Below, one piece after another: positions 52,898 through 61,819 of a stretch of 64,000 nt of DNA; the first letter of the stretch is position 1; the number at the start of each line of letters is the position of its first letter. The DNA is from Chryseobacterium ginsenosidimutans. GTDB taxonomy: Bacteria; Bacteroidota; Bacteroidia; Flavobacteriales; Weeksellaceae. The position numbers and the translations under genes are program-made. Under the pieces are notes generated by a model. The model was not told where the DNA came from and ran no database searches. It worked only from the letters and a program-made list of their open reading frames with translations. The stretch lies in NCBI RefSeq assembly GCF_024807225.1, contig NZ_JANUCO010000001.1, positions 2,294,001 through 2,358,000 on the forward strand, given 5' to 3'.

Positions 52898-54181
52898 TTA
52901 AAAAGATATTACAGCTTCCAGCATAAATCCGTTAAATTTACCATCTCTGCGGATGTTTGTTGTTGGATATCCGTCGTATTTCTGGTTGACATATTCTAAT
53001 TTTGCAAGGATGTTTTTAGTCATAAACCAGCCTCCGCCAATATTATATCGGTCTACACTGATGTCGTCTCCGGTGATTAGTTTTCCGTCCACTTTGTTGT
53101 ACCGTCCGCCGAAGTATAAGTTTTCAGTATTTCCGAATCTGTAGATAAGTTCTGCTGCATATTGGTTGTACGTTCTTCTATCAGTTTCTACGAGGTTACG
53201 TCCAGATGCGGATTCGAAGATTCCGAAGAATTCCAATCCTTTATATTTCAGAAACGGGTTGATCATAAATGAAGTCATCGTATTTGAAAAGTCAGGATCT
53301 ACCATTCCGGATCTCATTTGAGCAGAAGAAGTGGCTGCTGTATTTTCCATCACAAAATAGTATCTGGAACCGGCTCTGTCTCCATTGTAAAAGTCAAGTC
53401 TTGGCGCTCTTGCAATATTGTAGACAGATCCTGTTAGTCTTACTCTTAGGTCTTGTGTAATCTGTTTATCATAGCCTAATTTTCCGTAAATGCCGGGACT
53501 TGTTCCTCCAGTAGCGGTTTGATTAAGTTTTCCGTTAGTCACACCACCCATTATGATAATGCCGTTTCTTCGATAGTATAGTTCTGCAAAAGGAAATGTA
53601 GCATAAGCATCCATCAGGTAATTTCCGACAAACGGATTCAAAATAGCGTAAGCATTATCGGTTCTTCTTAGTTGCGCATCACCATAGTTGATTTGATCCT
53701 GACCTACTTTGATGGTTGTATATTTCATTAGCTCCTCTGCAAAACCTTTTTGGATGAAGTCCAACTTATCAATTTGTAAGTATCCACCTTTTACATAAGT
53801 TTCGTTATGGTGTCTTGAAGACAAGAATGTTCTCAAGTGAAGATTAACACCGTCATATAAAGCGACGTCCAGGTCTAAGTTGGCGGTTGGGAGGTTGATG
53901 TTATTTCCTATGTCGTACAACTGAGTGGTATTGACACCGTTAACCATTACCGGTGTCGCATTATTCTCATGTCTTATTCCCTGGAATTGTAATGCAAATG
54001 CACCTCCCACTTTTACTCTTAAGTGATCAAAAGTGGAAACAGTATCTTTTGGGTTTTCAAATACCGTCAATCCCCGTTGGTCTCTTGGTTTCAAATTGTC
54101 CAATTTACCTTCTTGAGCGATTGCGGATGTTGCTGTTAATAAAGCTGCGATGAAGCCGACTTTTAATATATTTCTTTTCAT
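52898..54181 (-). CDS. Outer-membrane porin
   Basis: 427 residues with signal peptide (LLTATSAIAQ) and a beta-barrel pattern, ending in a terminal aromatic strand (GKFNGFMLEAVISF). Repeating strands include VDRYNIGGGWFMTKNILAKL and NLYFGGRYNKVDGK. It looks like a phosphate-selective O/P-type or general porin. It is between the two YceI genes. Confidence 0.8.
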   Translation of the reverse strand: MKRNILKVGFIAALLTATSAIAQEGKLDNLKPRDQRGLTVFENPKDTVSTFDHLRVKVGGAFALQFQGIRHENNATPVMVNGVNTTQLYDIGNNINLPTANLDLDVALYDGVNLHLRTFLSSRHHNETYVKGGYLQIDKLDFIQKGFAEELMKYTTIKVGQDQINYGDAQLRRTDNAYAILNPFVGNYLMDAYATFPFAELYYRRNGIIIMGGVTNGKLNQTATGGTSPGIYGKLGYDKQITQDLRVRLTGSVYNIARAPRLDFYNGDRAGSRYYFVMENTAATSSAQMRSGMVDPDFSNTMTSFMINPFLKYKGLEFFGIFESASGRNLVETDRRTYNQYAAELIYRFGNTENLYFGGRYNKVDGKLITGDDISVDRYNIGGGWFMTKNILAKLEYVNQKYDGYPTTNIRRDGKFNGFMLEAVISF

Positions 54182-54215
54182 GATATTAAATTTTATTCAG
54201 TTAATTGATTTGAGT

Positions 54216-54752
54216 TTAGTCTGCGACTACATTTACTTTTACGGTGACAACATCACCAGTTTTGATTCCCATAAACCCTGGGCGTTCCATTCCGAATTCT
54301 GACATTTTGATCGTTTCGGATCCGTCAATGATATAAGTGTTTCCTTTTTTCACAATGGAGATAGGGAACGCAACGGTTTTAGTAGCTCCTGCAATTGTTA
54401 ATTTTCCAGTAGCATTGCTTTTTCCAAGATTGATGGAAGTAGCCGTAAAAGATATGTTAGGAGCTTTTTCTGCCTTCAATGCATCATAGGCCTTCTTTTC
54501 CATCGTCTTTCCCTTTTCTGCCTTTAGATTTCTGACAGGGACGGTGAAGGTCACATTCGTGATTGCATTTCCCGAAACAGTTCCAGAAAAATTTGCATTG
54601 GTACCGGTCATTTCCCAGTCGTGCATCGGAGATGTTCCGAGAATAGTGATGGCCGTACTTTTTTGGGCTAATCTTTGAGCATTTGATAATTGTGGTAATA
54701 ACATACTTCCTAATACTAAACCAAGCGCCATAAGATGTTTCGTAGTTTTCAT
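54216..54752 (-). CDS. YceI-family periplasmic protein 1
   Basis: 178 residues with a signal peptide (LPQLSNAQ). The YceI domain begins with a strand-loop STAITILGTSPMHDWEMTGT and ends PGFMGIKTGDVVTVKVNVV. It has the lipocalin-like fold that binds polyisoprenoid lipids. It leads the YceI-porin-YceI operon. The long upstream region (over 500 bp shared with the divergent aldehyde dehydrogenase) carries FNR-like boxes and a TATCGTCACGATA palindrome. Confidence 0.85.
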   Translation of the reverse strand: MKTTKHLMALGLVLGSMLLPQLSNAQRLAQKSTAITILGTSPMHDWEMTGTNANFSGTVSGNAITNVTFTVPVRNLKAEKGKTMEKKAYDALKAEKAPNISFTATSINLGKSNATGKLTIAGATKTVAFPISIVKKGNTYIIDGSETIKMSEFGMERPGFMGIKTGDVVTVKVNVVAD

Positions 54753-54860
54753 TTTGATATTATTTTATTGTTTTAATTGTGTTTTTTATATTTTATACGA
54801 TGAAGAAGTGGTCGTAATTAATTTTACTCGTATAATAAATAGGATGATTTAAATTTTGTT

Positions 54861-54873
54861 TATCGTCACGATA
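54861..54873. promoter_or_regulatory. 13-bp perfect palindrome upstream of the YceI operon
   Basis: TATCGTCACGATA is a perfect inverted repeat with a one-base centre, about 110 bp before the yceI ATG. A second, wider inverted repeat TATACGA (54794-54800) / TCGTATA (54829-54835) lies between it and the gene. Both are possible operators in the long leader. Confidence 0.45.
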
Positions 54874-54945
54874 CGAGATTAGTATTGATTGTACCGCATT
54901 GATTTCTCCGAATTTTTGATTAGAAGTTGATCTAAATTCATAGGC

Positions 54946-55011
54946 CAAAGGTAAAATATGAGTAAGGTTCAGAAGATGACGGTAATTTCATTTTGTAATG
55001 ATCCTTATCAC
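54946..55011 (-). promoter_or_regulatory. FNR-like box promoter of the YceI-porin operon
   Basis: Read toward the gene, the upstream box GTGATAAGGATCAT (54998-55011) is perfect. The downstream position keeps the half GTCAT (GAAATTACCGTCAT, 54976-54989). A perfect -7 element TACCTTTG ends at 54946. The register is identical to the other promoters. The leader to the ATG would be about 190 bases. Confidence 0.7.
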
Positions 55012-55202
55012 TTTGTTCTTTCACCTTCTCTGGCATCATATTTTATGATTATCTTAAATTTCAGTAATCCCATAATTCTTGACTTTCATGATGTCTTTTC
55101 ATTATTTAAAGACGGGTAATCGCTTAATTATCAATAATTTGTATTAATTAGGTTCGTCAAATGTCGTTGTAAGATTATAATTAGTTGGGATATTAATTTA
55201 CT

Positions 55203-55268
55203 TTGCTGATGATCACAAAGATTAGTGATGGGGGTCATTTTCTGTATACTTTTCTGTTTCTAGATTTG
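55203..55268 (+). promoter_or_regulatory. FNR-like box promoter of the aldehyde dehydrogenase gene
   Basis: The downstream box GTGATGGGGGTCAT (55225-55238) is perfect. The upstream position has the half ATCA (TTGCTGATGATCAC, 55203-55216). A perfect TAGATTTG -7 element lies at 55261-55268. The ATG is at 55292. Confidence 0.78.
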
Positions 55269-55291
55269 TTCAACCTTTTAAAATAAATAAT

Positions 55292-56695
55292 ATGGAAACA
55301 ATAAGAACAGCATCAGTTATTAAAACAGTAAATCCATTCAATAATGCGCTTGTGAAATCTTTTGATGAAATGACGGAGGAACAGATTGAATCAAAAATTA
55401 ACCTTGCGAACGAAGCTTTCAAAAGCTGGAAGAAATCCGCAAAGTCTGAGCGTGCGAAATTATTGCACCGCGTTGCAGAACTGATGCGAATTAAATTAGA
55501 TCACCTTGCAGAATTAGCAACCTTGGAAATGGGAAAACTGATTAAAGAAAGCCGTGTAGAAGTCGCTTTGTGTGCAGATATTTTTGAGTATTATGCAGAG
55601 CAGGGGGGAAAATTCCTGGCCGATCAGCCCCTGGAAACACCAACGGGCTCGGCATTTATCAGTTACGAGCCGCTTGGCGTCTTATTAAGTATTCAGCCCT
55701 GGAACTTTCCTTTTTACCAGATCACCCGCTCTGCGGCACCCCATTTAATGGCAGGAAACACGATGCTTCTTAAACACGCCTCTAATGTACCGCAATGCGC
55801 TCAGGCAATGGAAGATATTTTTCTGGAAGCAGACTTTCCTGAAGGTGTTTATCAGAATTTATTTATTCCGGGCAGCAAAACCGCCGGCCTGCTTGCTGAT
55901 AAAAGGATCAAAGCAGTGACATTTACCGGCAGCGAACCTGCAGGGTCAGCGATCGCAGCAATGGCCGGCAAGCTCGTCAAAAAATCTACTTTGGAGCTTG
56001 GCGGAAGCGATGCTTTTGTAGTGCTCGATGACGCTGATATTGAGCAGGCAGTTGAAGCAGCTGTGCGTGGCCGTATGTGGAATGCCGGCCAGGTTTGTGT
56101 ATCACCTAAAAGAGTGATTGTGGAAGAAGCTGTTGCCGAAGAATTTTTGGAAAAAGTAAAAGCAAAATTCACAACCCTGAAAGTAGGTGACCCAATGGAG
56201 GAGCTGACCGATCTTGCGCCCCTGAGCAGTGAAAAAGCCGTTGACGATGTTATCAGACAGGTTCAGAAGGCGGTTGAACAAGGTGCGAAATTAGTGACCG
56301 GGGGTAAACGAATTGACCGTGCAGGTGCCTTTATGGAACCTACGATTCTGACTGACATTCAACCTGGCTTTGCTGCCTATCACGAAGAGATTTTTGGACC
56401 TGTATTGATGATGTACAGGGTGAAAGATGAGCATGCAGCTATCGAATTGGCGAATGCTACAGATTTTGGCCTGGGAGGTACGGTCTTCAGCACCAATCAA
56501 GAGAGAGCGATTCGTGTGGCCAGACAGATGGATACAGGGATGGTGTACATCAACCATGTCACAGGTATTGCGCCTGAACTTCCGTTCGGCGGAACTAAAC
56601 ACTCGGGCTATGGCAGAGAGCAGTCGGCTGCGGCCATCTACGAATTTGTCAATGCAAAACTGATACGTACCACTTCTCCGGACGCTGCATATTAA
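55292..56695 (+). CDS. NAD(P)-dependent aldehyde dehydrogenase (succinate-semialdehyde type)
   Basis: 467 residues. N-terminal NPFNNALVKSF; the active-site Asn is in QPWNFPFYQ, the catalytic Glu in LELGGSDAFV and the catalytic Cys in NAGQVCVSPKR. GPVLMMYRV and PFGGTKHSGYGREQ are also family marks. It oxidises an aldehyde to an acid, most like succinate-semialdehyde dehydrogenases. It is followed after 110 bp by an alcohol dehydrogenase on the same strand. The two may convert alcohol to acid or interconvert fermentation products. Base composition is higher in G and C than in most of the window. Confidence 0.9.
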   Translation: METIRTASVIKTVNPFNNALVKSFDEMTEEQIESKINLANEAFKSWKKSAKSERAKLLHRVAELMRIKLDHLAELATLEMGKLIKESRVEVALCADIFEYYAEQGGKFLADQPLETPTGSAFISYEPLGVLLSIQPWNFPFYQITRSAAPHLMAGNTMLLKHASNVPQCAQAMEDIFLEADFPEGVYQNLFIPGSKTAGLLADKRIKAVTFTGSEPAGSAIAAMAGKLVKKSTLELGGSDAFVVLDDADIEQAVEAAVRGRMWNAGQVCVSPKRVIVEEAVAEEFLEKVKAKFTTLKVGDPMEELTDLAPLSSEKAVDDVIRQVQKAVEQGAKLVTGGKRIDRAGAFMEPTILTDIQPGFAAYHEEIFGPVLMMYRVKDEHAAIELANATDFGLGGTVFSTNQERAIRVARQMDTGMVYINHVTGIAPELPFGGTKHSGYGREQSAAAIYEFVNAKLIRTTSPDAAY

Positions 56696-56805
56696 TACAG
56701 TAAGGGTCTGCAAAACAGCATACTTTCTTATTTTCCAATTTAACCTTTAATTCAGCATATGGCTTTACTATCAATAAAGCCTTCTGCTCTAGAACTCTAT
56801 AAATT

Positions 56806-57840
56806 ATGATACCAAAAAAAATGAAAGCAGCGGTGATCCACGCTTTTGGAGAGCCATTACAAATTGAAGAAATGCCGGTGAGAGAACCGGGAGACAATGA
56901 AATATTAGTGAAGGTCATTGCCTGTGGTGTTTGCCATACCGATCTGCACGCCTGTGAAGGAGACTGGCCTGCCAAACCAAAGATGCCTCTGGTTCCCGGA
57001 CACGAGGCGATAGGGTATGTTGTTGCCTTAGGAAATAGTGTAAAAAACATTAAAGAGGGTGATATTGTCGGTGTACCATGGTTATATAGTGCCTGCGGAT
57101 GTTGCGACTATTGCTACACGGGCTGGGAAACCCTTTGTGAAAGTCAGAAAAACGGAGGCTACAGTGTAGATGGTGGTTTTGCCGAATATGTGGTCGCCGA
57201 TGCAAGATATGTTGCCCGTTTTCCTTCAGGTATTAATTTTGCAGAAATGGCACCAATTATTTGTGCAGGTGTTACTGTTTACAAAGGTCTGAAAGAAACC
57301 TATGCCAAACCGGGGGAATGGGTAGGCATTTCCGGAATTGGGGGACTGGGACATCTTGCCATTCAGTATGCCAAAGCGATGGGCCTGCACGTGGCAGCGA
57401 TTGATATTGCCGATGATAAATTAAAACTGGCCAAAGAATTAGGGGCAGATATCACCGTAAATGCTAAAGAAAATGATCCAGGATCGTTCCTTAAGAAAGA
57501 GACCGGTGGGATGCATGGCATGCTGGTGACAGCACCATCGACAACTGCATTTAATCAGGCGCTCGGTGCACTTCGACGTAAAGGGGTACTTTCCTTAAAC
57601 GGACTACCTGCAGGTACCTTTGACCTCTCGATTTTCGACACGGTGATCAATGGAACCACGATCCGGGGTTCCATTGTGGGAACACGTAAAGATATGGAAG
57701 AAGCCATTGCTTTTGCCGTTGAAGGAAAGGTGAAGGCTACTGTAAAAACAGCCAGACTCGAAGATATCAATACCGTTTTTGATGAGATGAAAAAGGGAGA
57801 TATCAGCGGCAGAATGGTTCTGGAAATCGCAAAGCCATAG
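56806..57840 (+). CDS. adhP: Zinc-dependent alcohol dehydrogenase (AdhP type)
   Basis: 344 residues. Catalytic zinc ligands lie in CGVCHTDLHACEGDWP and GHEAIGY. The structural zinc cysteines are in CGCCDYCYTGWETLC. The nucleotide site is GIGGLGHLAIQYAK. This matches the AdhP/AdhA propanol-preferring branch. It shares the higher G+C of the preceding aldehyde dehydrogenase and is probably read from the same FNR-like promoter. An ethanol or other alcohol role at low oxygen is likely but inferred. Confidence 0.92.
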   Translation: MIPKKMKAAVIHAFGEPLQIEEMPVREPGDNEILVKVIACGVCHTDLHACEGDWPAKPKMPLVPGHEAIGYVVALGNSVKNIKEGDIVGVPWLYSACGCCDYCYTGWETLCESQKNGGYSVDGGFAEYVVADARYVARFPSGINFAEMAPIICAGVTVYKGLKETYAKPGEWVGISGIGGLGHLAIQYAKAMGLHVAAIDIADDKLKLAKELGADITVNAKENDPGSFLKKETGGMHGMLVTAPSTTAFNQALGALRRKGVLSLNGLPAGTFDLSIFDTVINGTTIRGSIVGTRKDMEEAIAFAVEGKVKATVKTARLEDINTVFDEMKKGDISGRMVLEIAKP

Positions 57841-57996
57841 CTTTCTCTGCTACAATTTATTTTAATAGTATTGATGGTAACAATAAGGCATGACAGAGCT
57901 TAGATATATAATGACAAAAACATTGGTATTTGTGCACACCACGATAGTGATATGGCTTCGGTGCCGGCTAACGCTCAATCATTAGCCCCTTAATAG

Positions 57997-58092
57997 AGGC
58001 TATCTCAAAGTACCCTCTCTCTGACTTCCTATGTGACAAATTTTGTCATTTAGGAAATTCTCAGCGTAATAATTTACCTTTGAGACAGCCTT
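57997..58092. repeat. 96-bp MITE-like element with nested hairpin
   Basis: Outer arms AGGCTATCTCAAAG and its imperfect inverse CTTTGAGACAGCC (58078-58090) have the GGCTGTCTCAAA type of IS1182-like termini. A nested palindrome at 58026-58056 (TTCCTATGTGACAAATTT / TTGTCATTTAGGAA) forms the core. It lies 150 bp after the alcohol dehydrogenase gene and could also act as a terminator. Confidence 0.6.
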
Positions 58093-58550
58093 ATTTCATT
58101 TAGACTAATATTTTTGAGCAAATACGCGTATAATCTGCTGAATGTTGCGGATATTGAAGGAATGATGCAGTATGATCTTTATTCTATGGAGCAAGATAAT
58201 GGTTCCCAAACAAATCGGTAGGTATTGACTTCTGACGCTTTTGGAAGTGTATCATGGAAGTCCATTACTTTAACTACAATAATGCATGTTTTTCCAATAT
58301 CTCCTGGACCAGGAAATTATACATTTAAAACTACAAACCCTTCGGGAGAGGACAATGCGTTCATTACTCCTCCCCAGATACATGGCGAGTTACGCAGGTC
58401 TTCAATCTTAGAGATCCGGAACTTTTTTTCTACTCTGGAAAATGTCATAGCTTATATTTTTGTTCCTGTTGGACATGAAAATAAAGTAGCTTAATCTGTC
58501 GTTGATTATATTTTTCAAAATATTTAAAACAAGAAACAAGAAAAATAAAA
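58093..58550. other. Coding debris
   Basis: Short open frames (for example LLNVADIEGMMQYDLYSMEQ at about 58130-58210, and an 89-codon TTG frame at 58225-58494) may come from a former gene. None is recognisable and the frames are interrupted, so no gene is called. Confidence 0.3.
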
Positions 58551-59276
58551 CTATCTCAATTTTCTTTTCAGGTGATAGTACCGGAATAATAACTCGTCAT
58601 ACCATAAGGCAAATAATAGTAGACTTGCGGGAATAAGGAGAGTTTTCAATTGAAAATGCTGATATACAAGTGCTCCAAGTATTCCGCCCAAAAAGAAACA
58701 ACTGATGATCATAAGCTTTAAAAAAATGCTTTTGTTTAATTGTATTCTTCTTCCTTTTCCCCCATGAAAAAGCAGTAGTGACAACTCGATTCCCAGATCT
58801 GTAAAGAGTCCTGTGAGATGGGTGGTTCTTACTACGGACTGAGAAACGCGGGTAACAAGAGCATTTTGTAGTCCCATCGCAAAAAGCAATGCCGAAGAAA
58901 TTATTAGCGGTATAGAAGGACGATCAGATAAGAGTTCGGGTGAAAGACCTACGAAAAGCATGATCCCAATTTCAACAGATAGGGGAATGATATAAGAGGT
59001 ATGGGATTTATATTTTGAGGCCCATTCCATGATAACCCCTGAAACAAAGGCTCCAAATAGGAAAAACAGGATATACAACAAATAAATAAATGCCATTTTA
59101 AAATTCCTTACAAATAGTTGTTCCGAGAAATAGGCAAAGTGTCCCGTTACATTTGTGGTTAGGGTACTTACAGCAAGAACCCCCGTGATATTCACTAACC
59201 CTGCAACGCAAGACAGAATAGAAGCCAGTTTTAAATTATGGGAATATGTTCGTCCTTTCCCTTTGTGTCTAAACAT
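58551..59276 (-). CDS. YoaK/DUF1275 family membrane protein
   Basis: 241 residues with six membrane helices. Family motifs are SCVAGLVNITGVLAV, LTTNVTGHFAYFSE, LLFAMGLQNALVTRVSQ and VVRTTHLTGLFTDLGIELSL. DUF1275 is a putative transporter or permease family without known substrate. It is monocistronic and transcribed away from the Crp/Fnr gene, 91 bp downstream of it on the same strand. Confidence 0.85.
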   Translation of the reverse strand: MFRHKGKGRTYSHNLKLASILSCVAGLVNITGVLAVSTLTTNVTGHFAYFSEQLFVRNFKMAFIYLLYILFFLFGAFVSGVIMEWASKYKSHTSYIIPLSVEIGIMLFVGLSPELLSDRPSIPLIISSALLFAMGLQNALVTRVSQSVVRTTHLTGLFTDLGIELSLLLFHGGKGRRIQLNKSIFLKLMIISCFFLGGILGALVYQHFQLKTLLIPASLLLFALWYDELLFRYYHLKRKLR

Positions 59277-59367
59277 GAATAATTCCTTTAGGTTAATTGT
59301 AAGCTATGAATTTGAAAGACAAAATTATTTCTTGCAGGCCATCAGAAGCCATAGAGCGCAAAAAAAA

Positions 59368-60054
59368 TTATCTATTAATATTAGCAATTCGGATTAGGCT
59401 TTCCAAATCTGTCAATTGTATTTTTCTTCCTTCCATTGTGATAAGATGATCCTCACGGAAATCATGAAGTATACGGGCTAATGTTTCATTGGCTGTTCCT
59501 ACCATATTGGCAAGATCTGTTCTGGAAAGAGTGATATATATCTTATCTTCCCAATCATTTAATCTATATTTTTTATGAAGGATTAACAAGCTTAGCGCCA
59601 CACGCTCCCTGACCGTCCGTTGGGATAAAACGGTCATAAGATTAGCCATTACACTGAATTCATGGCTAAGGCTTTTGAGAAGCAATGTTGAAAATACTTT
59701 CGACTGATCAAGAATATTCAAAAAATCCTCTTTGGGGATAAAAGCAATAGCAGAATTTTCTATGGCCTGGGTTGTATCTCCATAGGAATCATTGCTTAAT
59801 ATCGCTGAATATCCAAAAAATTCTCCAGCATTATAGATGTAAATAATCTGTTCCCTGCCATCATTGTCCACCTTATACTTTTTTACTTTACCCTCTTTTA
59901 AAAAAAATATCCCATTAGGAATAGTCCCTTCAGTAAATATGGCTTCATTTTTACGGTAATTTTTAACCTGCATTACCTTTTGAAGCATTTCCTTATCATA
60001 TGGGGAAAGCTCCTCAAAAAGATATTGACTATTAAAAATAAACTTTGAAATCAT
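59368..60054 (-). CDS. Crp/Fnr-family transcriptional regulator
   Basis: 228 residues. A cyclic-nucleotide-binding-like domain (about 20-120, FTEGTIPNGIFFLKEGKVKK) is joined through a dimerisation helix to a winged helix (LSRTDLANMVGTANETLARIL). There are no N-terminal cysteines for an FNR-type iron-sulphur cluster, so O2 sensing must be indirect or absent. The reading head is E-T-L-A-R, unlike the E-T-V-S-R of the receiver-CRP fusion. A perfect TTGAT-TTAA-GTCAA-type box lies in the divergent promoter shared with pckA. It may regulate itself and pckA. Confidence 0.9.
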   Translation of the reverse strand: MISKFIFNSQYLFEELSPYDKEMLQKVMQVKNYRKNEAIFTEGTIPNGIFFLKEGKVKKYKVDNDGREQIIYIYNAGEFFGYSAILSNDSYGDTTQAIENSAIAFIPKEDFLNILDQSKVFSTLLLKSLSHEFSVMANLMTVLSQRTVRERVALSLLILHKKYRLNDWEDKIYITLSRTDLANMVGTANETLARILHDFREDHLITMEGRKIQLTDLESLIRIANINR

Positions 60055-60091
60055 GGTTTACTAAATTAAGCAATTTTAAGACAATATAAAT

Positions 60092-60157
60092 TTGACTTAA
60101 ATCAAGTTTAGAAAAGGTGTACGTCATTTATTTTTCCTTGCAAAGCCCCTACTTTTG
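60092..60157 (+). promoter_or_regulatory. FNR-like box promoter of the pckA-gcv operon
   Basis: The upstream box TTGACTTAAATCAA (60092-60105) is a perfect FNR consensus. The downstream position keeps the half GTCAT (AAGGTGTACGTCAT, 60114-60127). A perfect -7 TACTTTTG lies at 60150-60157. Spacing is identical to the other set members. The same upstream box would also lie in the Crp/Fnr gene promoter on the other strand. Confidence 0.78.
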
Positions 60158-60183
60158 TGAACATAACAAATCTGCATTGATTT

Positions 60184-61803
60184 ATGGAATATTTAAAATC
60201 TCTAAGAAATATTGGAATTGTACCCAGTAAAGAAGTTTATTGGAATTTATCCGTGCCTCAACTGATATCTCAGACATTAAAAACCGGCCAAGGGAGTATC
60301 ACAAGGTCAGGAGCTTTGGCTTGTGATACCGGTGAATTCACGGGACGTTCTCCGAAGGATAAATATATTGTGATGGACGATACAACCAAAAATTCCATTT
60401 GGTGGGGAGAAGTTAATCATCCTTTTTTTCCTGAAGATTTTGAAAGGTTGTATGACAGCGTTATAACCCACCTTTCAGACCGAGATATTTATATTAGGGA
60501 TGCCTACGCTTGTGCAAAGCCTGAATATAGGTTGAACATAAAAGTTATTACTGAGACAGCATGGTCAAATTTGTTTGTGAACAATCTTTTTTTGAGACCT
60601 ACAGAAGCGGAATTGGAAACCTTTCAACATGAATGGCTGATCCTTAATGCTCCCGAGTTTAAAGCAATTCCTGAAATCCATAAGACCCGTCAGCATAATT
60701 TCACCATTATCAATTTCACCAGGAAAATAATCCTTATTGGAGGAAGCGGGTATACCGGAGAAATCAAGAAGGGAATTTTTACAGTATTAAATTATATTTT
60801 ACCATTTGAAAAAAATGTACTGCCCATGCACTGCTCTGCTAACATAGGAGCAAATGGGGATACATCTGTATTTTTTGGTCTTTCCGGAACAGGGAAAACT
60901 ACGCTCTCTGCGGATCCTTCAAGAAAGCTAATCGGTGATGATGAACATGGCTGGGATCATGAAAATGTTTTTAATTTTGAAGGTGGATGTTATGCCAAAT
61001 GTATAGGCCTGAGCAAGGAAAAAGAGCCGCAGATATTTTCCGCCGTTCGCTCCGGAACTTTGCTTGAGAATGTGCGCTTTTTTGAGGGAACCGATATTGT
61101 TGACTATGACAACGTTTCAGTCACAGAAAACACTAGAGCGGCTTATCCTATTGACTTTATCGATAATGCAGTGCATTCTTCCATAGGTAAAACTCCTAAT
61201 AATATATTCTTTTTAACCTGTGATGCTTTTGGAGTTCTTCCTCCCATATCAAAATTGTCAGTAGGGCAGGCTATGTATCATTTTATCTCAGGATATACTG
61301 CAAAAGTGGCAGGAACCGAAGCTGGAATTACAGAACCTCAGACCACATTTTCAGCATGTTTTGGAAAACCTTTTCTGCCGCTTCATCCCACACAATATGC
61401 AGAACTGTTAGGGAAAAAATTAAAAGAAAATAATATCAAGGTATGGCTTATTAATACCGGCTGGTCCGGAGGAGCTTACGGTATAGGGGAGCGTATGAAG
61501 CTAGCGTATTCCAGGGCTATGATATCGGCTGTACTCGAAAATAAATTGGAAAATGTAGATTTTGTTTGTGATGCTGTATTTGGACTTCAAATTCCTGTAG
61601 AATGTGAAGGGGTACCATCTGAAATTTTGTATCCTGGAAATACGTGGAACGACCAGTCGGAATATGATGAAAAAGCTTTGCATCTTGCTAAGCAGTTTGT
61701 ACAAAATTTTAAGTCTTTTGAGTCTTTTGCCGATGAAGAAATATTAAGCGGAGGTCCCCTGATCAAAACTGAGATTAACTCATTGAAGAAGCATATAAAT
61801 TAA
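60184..61803 (+). CDS. pckA: Phosphoenolpyruvate carboxykinase (ATP)
   Basis: 539 residues. It interconverts oxaloacetate and PEP; in the reverse direction it serves anaerobic succinate formation. Motifs are TGRSPKDKYIVMD, the P-loop GLSGTGKTTLS (from residue 232), GDDEHGWD for metal binding, the NNIFFLTCDAFGVLPP region, and GAYGIGERMKL. Length is typical. It is the first gene of an operon with gcvH, gcvT, a second gcvH-like gene and a methyltransferase, separated by only 16, 3, 13 and -4 bp. This genome will probably have other copies of these core enzymes, which would make this set accessory. Confidence 0.93.
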   Translation: MEYLKSLRNIGIVPSKEVYWNLSVPQLISQTLKTGQGSITRSGALACDTGEFTGRSPKDKYIVMDDTTKNSIWWGEVNHPFFPEDFERLYDSVITHLSDRDIYIRDAYACAKPEYRLNIKVITETAWSNLFVNNLFLRPTEAELETFQHEWLILNAPEFKAIPEIHKTRQHNFTIINFTRKIILIGGSGYTGEIKKGIFTVLNYILPFEKNVLPMHCSANIGANGDTSVFFGLSGTGKTTLSADPSRKLIGDDEHGWDHENVFNFEGGCYAKCIGLSKEKEPQIFSAVRSGTLLENVRFFEGTDIVDYDNVSVTENTRAAYPIDFIDNAVHSSIGKTPNNIFFLTCDAFGVLPPISKLSVGQAMYHFISGYTAKVAGTEAGITEPQTTFSACFGKPFLPLHPTQYAELLGKKLKENNIKVWLINTGWSGGAYGIGERMKLAYSRAMISAVLENKLENVDFVCDAVFGLQIPVECEGVPSEILYPGNTWNDQSEYDEKALHLAKQFVQNFKSFESFADEEILSGGPLIKTEINSLKKHIN

Positions 61804-61819
61804 TAAAAGAACTACAATA

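Noticed and set aside
58225..58494. 89-codon plus-strand frame
   Set aside because: It starts with TTG, has no recognisable motif and lies in a debris zone between a MITE-like element and yoaK.
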